Below are positions 10,082-21,457 of a stretch of 64,000 nt of DNA, in pieces. The translations under genes were made by a program, and so were the position numbers. Source of the DNA: Dipteronia dyeriana (Eukaryota; Streptophyta; Magnoliopsida; Sapindales; Sapindaceae). Below the pieces are notes generated by a model that saw nothing but the letters and a program-made list of their open reading frames with translations, made no database searches and was not told the DNA's origin. Each line of letters begins with the position of its first letter. Positions within the stretch are counted from its first letter, which is position 1. The stretch spans positions 65,221,687-65,285,686 of the forward strand of contig CM065295.1 in assembly GCA_032871835.1 (NCBI GenBank), given 5' to 3'.

Positions 10082-10650
10082 TTTTGTTCGTAGATGGAAA
10101 AGATGAAAATTATTGAATAATATCAATAAATGGCTTATTTGATTTTTTTTAACAAAACCATTATTTAATTTTAATAGACATTCTAACTCTCTCCATGTTT
10201 TCCATAATTAAAGAACAAAATGAGACTCGAGAGAATATCATTATATTATACCAATGAATGGAAATGGAAATGCAATCTCACATCCCACATTGAATAAATA
10301 AAAGAATTGAAAAGATGCATAACCTATATAAAAATGAGAAAAAAAAGAAGGAAAACATACTTACTTGGACAAGGGTAATTGACCACAACCCAATACTCTA
10401 TGATGTCATTTTTAACAAAATTAATTTTCTTATAGCCTGGCCCGTTTGGCCTGTTTGTGCTGGCTCGAGTGTCTACACGGCCCTCCGGGCTCGTGTCCAT
10501 GTGTCGTGCCAGACGCCCGTTTTGGCATGACACGACAGATAGGCATGGCCCGTCGGGCCCATTTTGCTAAACGGGTCGGGCCTTTCATGGCACAACAATT
10601 TGTTATGCTGTGCCAGGCCCGACCCGTTTAGCAAAACGGGTCTAGCGGGT
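9544..10650. mobile_element. Foldback element with ~400-bp GC-rich imperfect arms
   Basis: The left arm (about 9544-9943) and right arm (about 10273-10650) are imperfect inverted repeats. Clear matching pairs are GATGTGGGATGTGAGATTG at 9925 against CAATCTCACATCCCACATTG at 10273, and GTAAGTATGTTTTC near 9855 against GAAAACATACTTAC near 10350. The outer part of each arm is GC-rich, full of GGCCCG words, and holds a further local palindrome (TTTTGCTAAACGGGTC and its complement, 10565-10645). The left end TAGTGATGGCAATATGG resembles hAT termini. The centre is AT-rich with (ATT)n and (AT)n. No target duplication was found and no transposase is encoded. Short open frames in the GC-rich arms are compositional. 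Confidence 0.7.
10021..10078. repeat. (TTA)n(TA)n microsatellite in the foldback loop
   Basis: TTATTATTATTATTATTATT is followed directly by an uninterrupted AT run to 10078. It lies in the loop between the two arms of the 9544-10650 element. Confidence 0.95.
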
Positions 10651-11539
10651 CTTGTATGTATATGTTATTCTCTAATATCCACAAATACAAGTGCATGAAT
10701 AACTGTATACAAATATATCAACAAATACAAAAGATATATATAACTTGATCAAGAAGAATGTTTGCTTCTCTTCCTTAAAATGATTTTGTTTACAAAATAA
10801 AAATAAAAATGAAGAAATGAAGAACTAAACATGATTCAACAATCACATACTCAAATAAAAGAGAATAAAGAATAAAGACATTTGACACGTTATTCGAAGA
10901 GAAAACATTCAAGGGTTGAACCATTCAACCTAGTGGTGTAAAAATGGACTTGCCAGGCCCATTAGGGACGGCCTGGCCAGTCCATTTCTGGAAACAGGCC
11001 TGGCTGGGCCTGGCACGGGAAGGTGTCGCTAGCCGTCCTGACCCTGCCTATTTCCGGAGAAGCAGGCCAGGCACGGCACGCTGGCCTGCCTCAGGCGGGC
11101 CGTGCCTGCGTACCGTGCCAGGCCGGTCCACCGGACCCCTCTGACGGGCCAGGCGGGCCTGGTCCGGCGGGTTAGTTTTTGGTCCAATTTTTTTTCCAAA
11201 TTACGTTTTTTTGGATTTAGGGTATAGGGTTTAGGATTTATAGTTTATGGTTAAGGGTTTAGAATTTAAAATGAATGAAGAGAACAAACAATTATTAGGA
11301 TTTGAAATGAATAAAGAGAACGAACAATTTTTTAATTATTTATTTATTTTTCACTTATGGAATTCAGTAATACATATTTACATGATTGCCTCATTAAAAA
11401 CCTTACCAAGAAAAACCCAGTGGGATAAAAACTTGGTAAGGAAAAAAGAGTGCAACCGTTTTATAACTTACAAGTAAATAATAAATACATATGTAAAAGT
11501 ATAACCTAGTTCTGGCCCTGGCCACTACCTGAAGGGTCA

Positions 11540-13601
11540 TCAATATAGATTGTCGAAATTTAGATTAAGTTCTTTATCTACAGTTAGATTTTGTAACCTT
11601 TTTTTAGCATGCTCCCAATCCCGAAGGCATGTTAATACCTCCATCATCTCTGGAGACAAACAGCTTCTTCTTGGTTCAATTATGCGTCCACTGGTGCTGA
11701 AAGCTTGTTCTGAAGACACCGTTGACACTGGAATAACCAGTACGTCACGTGCTAAATGTGACAGAACTGGATACCTATACGTATAGGTCTTCCACCATAG
11801 CAACAAATCAAACTCTTTCTTGTCTTCAACAGCATCGAACTGTGCTTCAAGGTACCTAATAAGTTCGGTACAAGAAGATGGGCTAGATCTTTGCCTTGAA
11901 GAAGTACTTGCTGATTTGTCTTTTTTTCGTCGTTTCAGAAGGCTCCAACTTGTTTGCTTCGGATCTGTCTCCGGTCGTGTTGATTGGGGGATGTCAATGT
12001 TGCCAAACCTGGTCTCATAAATATGAAAAATCTCGAACAACTTGGTTCGAATGTCAGTAATTTGTTCTGAATAATCTATTGACAAATTAATACCAATAAA
12101 CTTAAGCAAAACTTCTAAACCAGATAATTTAACCCTGGGAACTATTATAGCACTTAAGGCATAAAGTAGGGGAATGTTAGCCCAATATTTTTTCAACTTT
12201 GTCTCCATGACAACAACTGCAGTGCCTAGATGTTCATATTCTCTATAACTGTTTAACAGTTCAGACATTTCCACTATCTGATGGATTGCCTGGGAAGATG
12301 TGGGGTAATATACCCCGGAAAGAGTTACAGTGGCATTGTAAAAAATCTTTAAAAATTGAACAAAAATCTTTAAAAATTGAACAAAAATCTTTGCCACATA
12401 CCGATCGTCTGTGGTAAGTAATTTTGGACTAAGTTGTCCTGTTTCGGTCAATTTCATGTTATAAAACATGTAATGGTTGTATCATATTCCAAACAATTTT
12501 GCAACATTAAATAAGTAGAGTTCCACCTTACCGGCATATCAGTTTGGAATCGTCGGGGTTTGAGACCGTTTAATTTACAATGTCTCTTGAATTCACTGAA
12601 TCTAGGATTAGAACTGCAAATCCAAGAAATGGCATCTCTGATGCGATCTATTTGGTCGCTTACCTGCTTTAAACCAGCCTGTACAACTAAATTTATAATA
12701 TTGCATGCACACCGTTGATGGAAGAAATAACCTCCATCTTACGGGATATTTCTTGCAACAAACAATGCAATAGAACTAGTATTTGCAGATGCATTATCAA
12801 ATGTGATTGAAAGAATGCGATGCGTGATTTCATAAGTTTCTAAAACTTTCATTATGACATTAAAAATGTTTTCTGCGGTATGTACAAAATCCATAGGACC
12901 AAAACCAAAAATTCTTTTTGTTATCCTCCAATTAGAATCTAAATAGTGTCCCGTGACACATAAATAGTCCTGTTTGGAACATGCATTCCAAATATCAGAA
13001 GTTAATGCAACAGAGACACTTAAATGCTGTATTTCAGCAACTAAGTCATCCCTTTCGGTTTCAAACAATCGTATCAAATCATTTCTAGTGGTGGTTCTAG
13101 AAACAGGTTCATATTGGGGGTTATATGCAGATGTGATTAATTCTTTGTAAAATGGACTCTCACCAATACTGATCGGTTGATCAGTTTGTGCAATGTATCG
13201 TGCCAAGCACTCTCTAGCGTGTTTGGCGTCGAACTGCCACGTCGTAACGGACCCGTCTGGGTGCCGTTGAAGTTGTGTCTGGGTTGTAGTATCTACCTGT
13301 CCATGTGCAGGCATACATTTGTGCATATGCCGTCTCAAATGTCCGGTTCCCCCGTACTTGTAGCATAATTCTTATGGCAAAACTTACATTTAGCTCTGAG
13401 GTCAGATGCCCCGTTTGGGAGTGTCATTTGGACTATGTTGAAACATTGCCACACATCTGATGTTAATTTTCTGGGACGTGATGTTGGTGTAACGCCGGAA
13501 CCAGAAGGTCCCGTTTGAGTATGGGTCGGTTCTGAAATATCAAATTCATCGTTGAGCATATTCAAACCGTCCGGAAAATAAGGCTGCTGGTTAGGATCCA
13601 T
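11540..13601 (-). pseudogene. hAT transposase (RICESLEEPER/DAYSLEEPER-like), mutated
   Basis: The likely start is MDPNQQPYFPDG at 13601, just after an intron-acceptor-like CAG. Domains in order are a BED zinc finger (CKFCHKNYA.., continuing in the next frame as HLRRHMHKC, 13420-13310), the RNase-H-like catalytic region (SVALTSDIWNACSKQDYLCV near 13000; FDNASANT near 12780; GYFFHQRCAC near 12720) and the C-terminal dimerisation domain (LLWWKTYTYRYPVLSHLARD, 11810-11750; VSSEQAFSTSGRII; LRDW). Three lesions are visible. One base is missing from a G-run at about 13350 within the finger. A TAA stop lies at about 12739 after RNIP. A frame change lies near 12465. A local duplication (IFVQFLKIFVQFLK) lies near 12350. 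Apart from these the reading frame is long and conserved, so the copy is recently inactivated. A functional product is unlikely. Confidence 0.9.
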
Positions 13602-14384
13602 TATCTGAATAAAAATATGAGCACTATAGTAGTTAATAGTTAAATTAAAAATCAATATTTACTAACAGTAATCTTAATTTACTAACAATAATTACTATAA
13701 CTAATACGACATTTACAATAATTTATTTACTTAAAAAACAAATTAAATAAACAAAAAATCATAATATACTAACATAAAATTTTAAATTCACTAGTTCACT
13801 ACTACAAATAAAATTGATAAATATACTAACATAATATACTAACATAAAATTGATGATTTGAACCACTACTCTTAAATTTACTAACATAATCTACAAATGA
13901 AAAATTTTAATTTATGAAAAAAACAATATCAAACGTAATTACTACACTTAACATTCATCATTTACTTATTACAAAAAGTAATTTCAGTAATACAAATTAA
14001 CTTTCTAAATTTATTAATAACAAATATTAAAATTACTGCTAAACTTAAAAATCTTAATAAACTAAACAAATAATATTAACATTAAAGCCCAAAAATTGAT
14101 AAACTAACTAACTAAATAGATAATGTTTTCATTAAGTAACTCAAATCTAAACATAAACATATAAATTTACTATGAGAATATGTTAGACCAAAAGTAATAA
14201 CAAAATTGTACCTTTAAAATTTGGTGTGTTGGTGGAAAACGTAGAAAATTTTGTAGAGAGAGTAATAACCAAATTGAATGAAAAAGTTTAGAGAATTGAA
14301 GAATATATTAGAGATTGAGATTTGAGAGAATGAGAGATTGAAAGAATGATAGAGAGGGTTAATGGAAAATGAAATTGATGGAAG

Positions 14385-14392
14385 TATTTATA
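14385..14392 (-). promoter_or_regulatory. Probable TATA box of the hAT transposase
   Basis: On the - strand this reads TATAAATA, about 790 bases upstream of the proposed ATG at 13601. A donor-like GTACAATTTTG on the - strand near 14212 and an acceptor-like ATTCAG just before the ATG suggest an intron in the 5' untranslated region. This layout is an inference from position. Confidence 0.45.
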
Positions 14393-14740
14393 GAAAAATT
14401 TGATTTGTGGGTCAAAATTTAATTTAAAAGATTTTAGGGGAGGTTTTGGTAATTTTTGTTTCCTCCAACGGCTAGAAATCAATTCCAGCCGTTGGAGGAT
14501 TTTTGAAAAAAAAAATAAAAAAAAATAAAAAAAAAATATTTGGGCCAAACGGACCAGCGCATCGGTCCGCCAGGCCGGTCCGACAGGCCTGGCATGCCGG
14601 ATTGGCGTGCCAGGCGGGCCGGCCAGGCGGGCCTCCTCCCAGCGGCCCGGCACTCGGCCCTCTTCCTTCACGGGCCGTTCCCAGAACGGCCCGTGAACTT
14701 TCTGAGCCGGCCGACCCATTTTTACACCACTAATTCAACC

Positions 14741-16588
14741 ACCTTCGACAATACTCTCTTTCACTAGTTGGATAAAAATACACTCTCAAAGCGACCAATC
14801 CATAGTGAGAATATTTTATATCATTTTTATAAGCCTTAATTTGGTTTTGTTAGCTACTTGAATTATCTATTTTTGGATTTATTAGAGTTATTTTTATGAT
14901 TTATAGATGGAATACGGTGGAACTTGGAAATTATCAACTTTGTGTTCATAAGGCGTGAGTCACACGCGAGAGGATTCAATGTCATGATTTTCTATTCAAT
15001 TTCAAAGTCTTCAAATAGGAAATAAAAATTGCTTGCATGCATCGGACATGAAAGGAAAGAAATTACTTGCACACGTGACTTTAAGCTAAAATTGAGTTTC
15101 CTACTCAATTAGGGATTGCTTTGCTTGGAATTTAACAAAAGAGACTGGTCTTGGTGGGGAGTTCTCGGCCGGAAGCTTTGGCTTGCGATGGGAGTTGCGG
15201 ATCAAATTCTTCAATTTCATGGTTCTTTTATATTAATTATGTCTTTCTAATTTTCTTTATATTAAGGTAGACGATGAAACCCTATGTTATGGAATGATTT
15301 TCGGATATATTTATTAATTCCTAAATATTGGTCTTCAATGTCTTTGGTTTTCGTTTTTATTGATTTTTAAATATAAAACTCTTTCTTCTTTAATATTATG
15401 TATTTTTGATGGTTATGTTCTTATGTATATATTTTAATCAAATCTTGGTTTTGTAATGTTAATTATAATTTCTTGATTCTTTATTTTTCATTAATTTGGA
15501 TATATAATGCTTGGGGATTGTATTTTAAAGCAAAGAAAACCAACCAAAGAATTTTACTAAATAGGCTTATTATTAAATTCATGGGATGACAACAAATTGA
15601 GTTTTAATTGTCACTCTAAAATTAGAGAATTAATAAATTATCAAGAAGTTATGAAATTACACGGTGGTGGATTCTGATACCTTAGTATTTTTTAATTGAT
15701 TGCTTTTGACCTTATTCGCTTTTAGTTTAGCTTAATTTTAGTTTTAATTCATCACATTCAGTTAACTAAGTTAGGATTAGATTACATTTTGACTTGATTA
15801 GTTTTTTTCATCAATCCTCGTGGGATGGACATCATACTCGCATTAGCTATTCTACAATAGACTCATGCCTTTGCGAATAAAATATTTTTAAAATTTAGCA
15901 CAACAATCCACATGATTATGTCCTTCCTATTGGATATCCATTCTATCCTACCTCTCTAGCCTTTTACTGGTGAAAAATTTGTCAGCACTCAACTTAGAAG
16001 TCACATTCTATCCTACCTCTATCCATTCTATCGTACCTCTCGGGCCTTTTACTAGTGAAAAGTTTGTCAGCACTCAACTTAGAAGTCACATGCCTCTAAT
16101 TGAGTTCCCATACTCAACTTATGGATCCATATGGTCCTAGTTGAGACTCCCTTGCTCAAGGTATAACCACATATCACAACAAGAGACTTTATGCCTATGC
16201 AAGACTTCCTAACATGATCAAATGTATGCTAATGCAAACATATGCAAGATACAATATATGATCAAGATATCCCATTGAAACTAAAAATAAACTTTATGTA
16301 CACAATGTATGTTTTTCTAGTTTACAATCCAAACAATTAACATCACACAAAATGATGCAAATCACATATGAAATGTATGGATTAGGTACACTTCATGAAG
16401 TACTAGAAATAGACATGAAAGTTCACAAATAATATATTTCTAGTTCTTTATGCATGAACAAAAACCTAGAAATAATGCAATCCAACCAAATCACATTTGA
16501 ATCCTAGATTTTATTGATGCAAACTAAAGATTGAAACATAACATATTCAATAAGCATAAGTTCAAGACTTTAGAACTGGAATAAAAAA
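14741..16588. other. Unassigned AT-rich DNA, probably retrotransposon relic
   Basis: No coding domain is recognisable. The stretch at 15800-15890 (CAATCCTCGTGGGATGGACA followed by TTTGCGAATAAA) resembles the ends of some plant LTRs, but no partner or target duplication was seen. A tandem duplication lies at 15937-16091. The flanks of the hAT element rejoin across it (…CCATTCAACC | ACCTTCGACA…), so the first part continues whatever precedes 10930. Confidence 0.45.
15937..16091. repeat. Direct duplication (~69-bp copies)
   Basis: A segment starting TCCATTCTAT at 15937 and ending ACTTAGAAGTCACA is repeated from 16022, with a short partial copy between. The repeats carry TTGTCAGCACTCAACTTAGA. 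Its role is unknown. Confidence 0.85.
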
Positions 16589-18652
16589 TGATAGAATACA
16601 AAATATGTTCAACAATGTCTCTCTAGCAAATATATAGAGCATATATTCACAAAATAATCAACTAAATCTCAAATGATCTAAATATAAAATTAAATGTGCT
16701 AATCTTAAATATATTCAACTAAACGGTCCTAACATATGTAGAGACTATCAATCATCATAATAACTTTGATTAACACTTAAATAGCCCTAGAATTTAAGTT
16801 AGTCACAATACTAGAAGTGTCCACAATTCGGTTAAACCGTTCGAAACCGAACCAAAACCGTTTATGAAAAACCGTAACCAAACCGTAACCCAAACCGCCA
16901 GTTATGAAGCCGGATGGAAACCGGTTTCATGGACTGGTTTCATGGTGATTCAGTTACAGTTAACCTTCCTAAAAAATCGCCTCAAAACCGACGGTTTAAT
17001 CCGCTTTTCAATATATTTTATATAAAAAAACTTAAATTCAATTATTCAACCAATAAGATTGTGACATGTGGCAAACAATTTGTAAAATATTTATAGGTAA
17101 CCGTTAGGTGTAGGCACTTGTACCCTTGTAGTGACCGTTAGCCATTAAAAAAAAATCAACCAACCAATAAGTGACTGCCACGTGGCACTTAAAAAAAAAA
17201 ATCGATCAGAACCGAAACCATCCAAAACCATCCAAAACCGGTTACGGTTATGGTTAGGATTTGGTCTTTCTAAGAAAAAACCGGTAATTTGAAACCAAAA
17301 CTGAAACCGAATCAGAACCGAACCGTGGACACCTCTACAATACAACTCACCAACATGTGAAGTTTTAGATTTAACAAAACCTAAATCATATTTAAGTCTC
17401 TAATTATACAAATCGAGCTTATAATTGAAGCTCTATATCCAAAAAACATTTGTTCAAGTCACATACATTAAAATAGGAAGAATACCCAATGTATTTGAAC
17501 ATTTAAAAGCTTAGAAATCAAAAGATAAGCAAATACCTTGTAAAGTGTGTGCACCCACGAAATTCGTGTTAGACATAAAAAAAACACTTGAACACTTTGC
17601 TTTCAAATCATTGTAAGAAGATAGAAGACTTCAATACAATTTTTTTCTCTTTTTGAATCACTCAATTTGGTTGAGAAATGAGTGAGTTATGATATTTTGA
17701 AGTTGAGAGGAAAAAACACAAAAATTTCTACACAAAATCTTCTTCAAATGACAAAATGAGAGAGAAAGAGGGAATATAAATGAAAATTGAAGGGAAAGTG
17801 ATGTTGCGTTGGGTGGACCACAGGAGAAAGGGTTGGCACGCCACCTCAACATCCCGTGGAGGTGCGTGGTCTCCACGGGGGCCGAGGGGCACCTTTCCCT
17901 TGAAGGTCACATGCCTTCACGAGAGAGGGTCTTGTGGCAATTTGCCACCCCCTCTCTTTCCATGCTTCCTCTCGCGCACCTCTGTCGTTCTTCGATCGTT
18001 CTCTAGCCTTTGAACTTTGAATTCGATTCTGTTTTCAGATTACGAACTGAAATCTCTCATGGATATGGACAACTATGAATCTTCAATAAAAAAAAATATG
18101 GAATTCGACTCAATACACAAGGATGAAAACTATGTACGATAAACACACACAAAGTTTTGTAAAATCTAACTCGGAACTCGAAAACTTATGAATGGGTAAT
18201 CGAAACGATCGAAACTCATTAAGAAACAATATGAGAACATATTCAAGTCTAATACCAAGTGAACATAATCAAACTAATACAAATACATAGCTGTAATTCA
18301 TTTCCTAGAAGTAGGCCTAGAACATGCAATTTTATAAAATTTGTCAGTATAAATATAATGCATGTGCATACAACAGTATGTGTATGCATGTATTATACCA
18401 ATTGAGCATAACGATGTAGGGACATATATGAATGCAATTTTTGTATGTTCCTAAATGCCTTGCAAGAGGAATAAGGTCTTGATATACCTTTGATGTACAA
18501 CAAAGCTTGTTCCTCTTGAAGACTTCACTTTGCATGATGTGTTGTCATTATTCTTTAAAGCTTGAGTCACTCATAAACATAGACAATTAATCAATACAAA
18601 AGAAATATCGTTTTGATATGGAATTATGCCATCAAGACTTAAAAACCTAGCA
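16589..18652 (-). repeat. Left (3') LTR of the pol-less element, with a MITE inside
   Basis: This is colinear with 30878-32394 throughout. Shared words include ATTAAATGTGCTAA, AATAGCCCTAGAAT, CTCTCATGGA and GAGGAATAAGGTCT. It is longer only because of the 526-bp hAT-type insertion at 16812-17337. Without the insertion and its 6-bp duplication it is about 1530 bp, against 1517 bp for its partner. A GC-rich patch at 17800-17990 gives spurious open frames on both strands. Confidence 0.85.
16812..17337. mobile_element. Small non-autonomous hAT-type element (MITE)
   Basis: The element starts TAGAAGTGTCCAC and ends GTGGACACCTCTA, inverted repeats with one mismatch. CAATAC flanks both sides (16806-16811 and 17338-17343). 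The partner LTR at about 31100 has the uninterrupted site (AGTAACAATACAACTC), which proves insertion. The interior is filled with ACCGAAACC and AACCGT words that can fold back on themselves, and it encodes nothing. The termini match the TAGAGGTGTCCA type of plant hAT MITEs. The duplication is 6-7 bp rather than 8, probably through a later mutation. Confidence 0.88.
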
Positions 18653-19899
18653 ATCCCCCCCTTTGACAAATTCCATGTCAAAACACCTATACAAATATTG
18701 AACAAACAAATGAAGACCGGTCGCAAATCACACCATCTCTATACAATGAGTTTGTTTTACCTAGACTAATCTTCAATAAGTCTTGAACTTCTTCATTTGA
18801 TCTTCTCTTAATATCACATAAAATCAACTTGAAGAGCAAAGCATATACAAGAGAATATATGTGACAACATACAAACTTAACAAGAATATAACAATTATGT
18901 TCGAATGGATACATATATACTCCCCCTAAATACATTCATAATATCCATCACAAAATAAATAAATCTCATCCAAGTCATTACATGCCATAAGAAGTTCAAA
19001 ATAATAGATATCAATTGAAACAAATACCCAAATACTTAAAATAAGATAAAAGATGAGTTAAACCAAGTATCGTATTTCTCCCCTCTTTTAACATGAAATG
19101 AGGCCAAAAGGAAAAGATTAGATACCTTAAGATCACATGAGTTCCATTAGCCACTTATGCTATTAAAGAACTTTGATCGGTTTGTTGTTCTCACATAACA
19201 TTGGAAGTAGTTGTCTTGCTTGAAGGAATGCTTTCTTCCAATCCCTTGATCTTTGCATCTTGTTGTGCCACTTTTCGGTTTAACCCCTCTATCTTCTTCC
19301 TTGCTTACACAAGCTCCTTTTGCATTTGTAAGGACCAATCTGGAAGATAACTTGTTCTTGATACATTACTAGACTTATATATCACCAAAAAGTCTAAAAG
19401 TATCATTTGATCCACCATTCCAAACGTTTGTCACTAATTTATCCAAAGGTGGTACAAGCACATCTCCCTCAATTTTTTCAACTCTAATGGCCGTACATAA
19501 ATGTGTTATAAACCCGAGATAGCTATCTTTTTATCCAACCAAGTTGTACAAACCGAGCTTTCTATATGTTGCATTAAGATATCCCTAAGGTTTATTGGCT
19601 TGTTACTAACCAAGGCAAAACCAATCTTGGCCTTCTCTTTATTTAACTTGGTAGCATTTGTAGAAGGCACAAAGTTTGCATACAAGTTAGTCTCAAAATG
19701 TCATAAATGTGGCCAAGTAAACAAGTATATGTGAAAACATACAAGTAAACATTGAATCAAAATGCTTATAAAAAAATATGAAATAAGTATCACACGTTTT
19801 CAAGATTCAATATATTAAAGAAAAAATATGCTATTTTTATAAAAAAAAGTAATGTGAATATATCATAAAAGAGAATAAAGTCTAGCATACAATTCTCCT
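18653..19899 (-). other. Internal region of the pol-less LTR element, left part
   Basis: This holds a polypurine tract at the LTR junction (18653-18664) and further AGGGGGAG runs on the - strand (near 18920), which are common in the 3' part of SIRE-like elements. It also carries the coding relic at 19147-19740. It ends at the SIRE insertion at 19899 and resumes at 29491. The rest shows no recognised domain. Confidence 0.6.
19147..19740 (-). pseudogene. Decayed internal ORF, possibly a Transposase_32-like plant protein
   Basis: On the - strand from about 19690 the translation gives ATKLNKEKAKIGFALVSNKP, INLRDILMQHIESS and TWLDKKIAIS, and in a shifted frame VEKIEGDVLVPPLDKLV. After another shift comes a lysine- and glutamine-rich coiled-coil-like segment (ARKKIEGLNRKVAQQDAKIK, 19290-19230) ending SIPSSKTTTSNVM and a stop. 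The pattern of INLxxIL, a region on lower-chain ordering, and a C-terminal coiled coil resembles proteins annotated as putative plant transposon protein in LTR elements without pol. The assignment is tentative. It has frameshifts and stops and is not functional. Confidence 0.4.
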
Positions 19900-20269
19900 T
19901 GTAAGTTCCTCGGTTTTTGATTGGCTCATTTCGTTGATAACCACATTTGGGGTTTAATGTGTAAGGCCAGTTTAGGCCATCATTGCTGAAGTCTTAGCTC
20001 AAGCTTCAAAGGTAAAATCACTTGCTTAACCTTCATTGAAGAGGTATTAGAGCACACACACACCCCCTTATGCATGTTTTGATCATCTTGCATGCTTGCT
20101 TAGTTGCCATCTTGTATGTCTATTGTTGTTTTCTTTTGCTTGTTTAAATTGATATTTCGTGATTAAATTGCCATGTCTTGTTAGGCATTAGGTTACATTC
20201 CCTTCACCTCTTTTCTTTTGCATAATTTGTGTATGTGTGTGTGAAGGTAGTGAGCAGTGTGCCACTCGA

Positions 20270-20480
20270 GCAGCGCCCCTACCAGCGCAAACGCCAGTGC
20301 AGCTTTCCAGTGGTTTATCCCTGGTGGTGCGCTGGTCGTCATGCGCGCCAACACCAAGCGCAACTTTCCAGTGGTTTGTCGCTGGTGGTATGCTGGTCGT
20401 CATGCGCACCTCACCAGTGTAACTTGTCCAGTGGTTTGTCGCTGGTCTTGCGCTACTCGACCAGCGCCCCTACCAGCACA
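20270..20480. repeat. GC-rich tandem/palindromic repeats in the LTR U3
   Basis: The block repeats TCCAGTGGTTTGTCGCTGGT and CTGGTCGTCATGCGC about three times at a ~65-base spacing. It is bracketed by GCCCCTACCAGCGC and GCCCCTACCAGCAC. It contains inverted pairs such as GCTGGTCG with CGACCAGC. It is far more GC-rich than its surroundings and lies 60-270 bases upstream of the TATA box, so an enhancer-like role is plausible. The same block is at 28313-28523 in the right LTR. All six frames open here for composition reasons. Confidence 0.8.
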
Positions 20481-20536
20481 CAATGCATCTTTTGGACAGT
20501 TTTTATCAAAACGATGTAGTTTCACTTTAGGCTTCA

Positions 20537-20544
20537 TATAAATA
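20537..20544 (+). promoter_or_regulatory. TATA box of the SIRE 5' LTR
   Basis: TATAAATA sits about 900 bases before the LTR end and is followed by ACCATCTTCCTCCC. The same box is at 28580-28587 in the right LTR. Transcription of the element would start shortly downstream. Confidence 0.7.
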
Positions 20545-21436
20545 TACCATCTTCCTCCCAACTCGTGTTTAAGAGCTTCCAAACCTATTTTTGAGAGAGA
20601 GATAAGGTTTTTTTAGTGAGAGAAGCTCTAAGAAGCCATTTTTACTCAATCAAACTTCAAAACATAATCATCAAGCATCTTTCAAGCATGGGTCTCTTGT
20701 TTGTTCATGACTAGGTATTCTCTACATGCTCTAATCTTTATGGTTTCATTACTAAGACATGTATACCTAGGGTTTTAGTCTTTATTGCATATTAAATGCT
20801 TACTTGTATGTTTAATTGCTTTTATGACATGCTTGTGTATTGATTGTTGGTTGAGATGCATTAATTTGTGATAGCTTGAATTTAGGACGGTTTTACCCTT
20901 CTAGCTAATTCTTTTTGCCTTTGCATTTAGAACATTGATATCTAGGATTTGTTTTAATTGTCATTATTAATCCTAGATAAGCTGAATGTCTTGACCTAGC
21001 ATTTTGCATATTGAATATTCTTGCATATTCACTTAGGGTGCCATTATCTCTTCATTGTTGATTAAGCTTGTGGCTATGTGATTAGTGCACAAGGTTGGTG
21101 ATCCAAAATCACTATTAAGGTCCGCTGGGTAGAGTGAAAGGGTTAGTAACTAGAGGGTTAGACGGGAGGTCAACCTAGGTTGTAAACTTTCTCTCAATAG
21201 TGGATTTTAAGGATCAAGTTTGGCGCACTGAACAATCCGTGGTTTTTCCCATTTGAAGGGTTTCCACGTATATATTGCGTGTTGTTATTATTTTATGTTT
21301 GTTGTCTTTTATTTGAACACTTGGTAGAATGAGGTAGAATCGATAATATTGATTAATTCACAAAATTGGTAATATATCGAATTAAAGCCTATTCACCCCT
21401 CATCTAGGTTATAGACACACTTTTTAGGGAATTTCA

Positions 21437-21457
21437 ATTGGTTTCAAAGCCGGTGCC
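21437..21457 (+). other. Primer binding site (initiator tRNA-Met)
   Basis: ATTGGTTTCAAAGCCGG follows the left LTR end directly. It is a mutated version of TTGGTATCAGAGCC, the initiator tRNA-Met site used by plant Copia elements. Confidence 0.85.

Larger units (their letters stand above)
10931..14732 (-). mobile_element. Full-length hAT DNA transposon with transposase
   Basis: Perfect 17-bp terminal inverted repeats, TAGTGGTGTAAAAATGG at 10931-10947 and its complement at 14716-14732, bound the element. They are flanked by a perfect 8-bp duplication ATTCAACC (10923-10930 and 14733-14740). Both subterminal regions (10945-11180 and 14540-14715) are GC-rich and crowded with GGCC and CAGGC words that can pair with each other. 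Such regions are typical transposase-binding zones in plant hAT elements. The interior encodes a BED-finger hAT transposase on the - strand. At 3802 bp it has the size of an autonomous copy, but the coding sequence is interrupted in at least three places. Confidence 0.95.
19900..21436 (+). repeat. 5' LTR of the SIRE-type element
   Basis: This begins TGTAAGTTCCTCGG and ends TTTTAGGGAATTTCA. It is colinear with 27943-29490. The U3 contains a GC-rich repeat block (20270-20480) and a TATA box (20537). The left copy keeps a segment around 21055 (ATTGTTGATTAAGCTTGTGG) that is missing from the right copy but present in the solo LTR at 61415, so the right copy suffered the deletion. Confidence 0.95.

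Noticed and set aside
17780..18013. Overlapping open frames near 17.8-18.0 kb and 31.5-31.8 kb
   Set aside because: Both lie in the GC-rich patch of an LTR pair. The frames are not conserved between the two copies.
20229..20541. Overlapping open frames in three phases, repeated at 28272-28584
   Set aside because: Openness in all phases follows from the GC-rich repeat block in the LTR. No domain and no conserved start.
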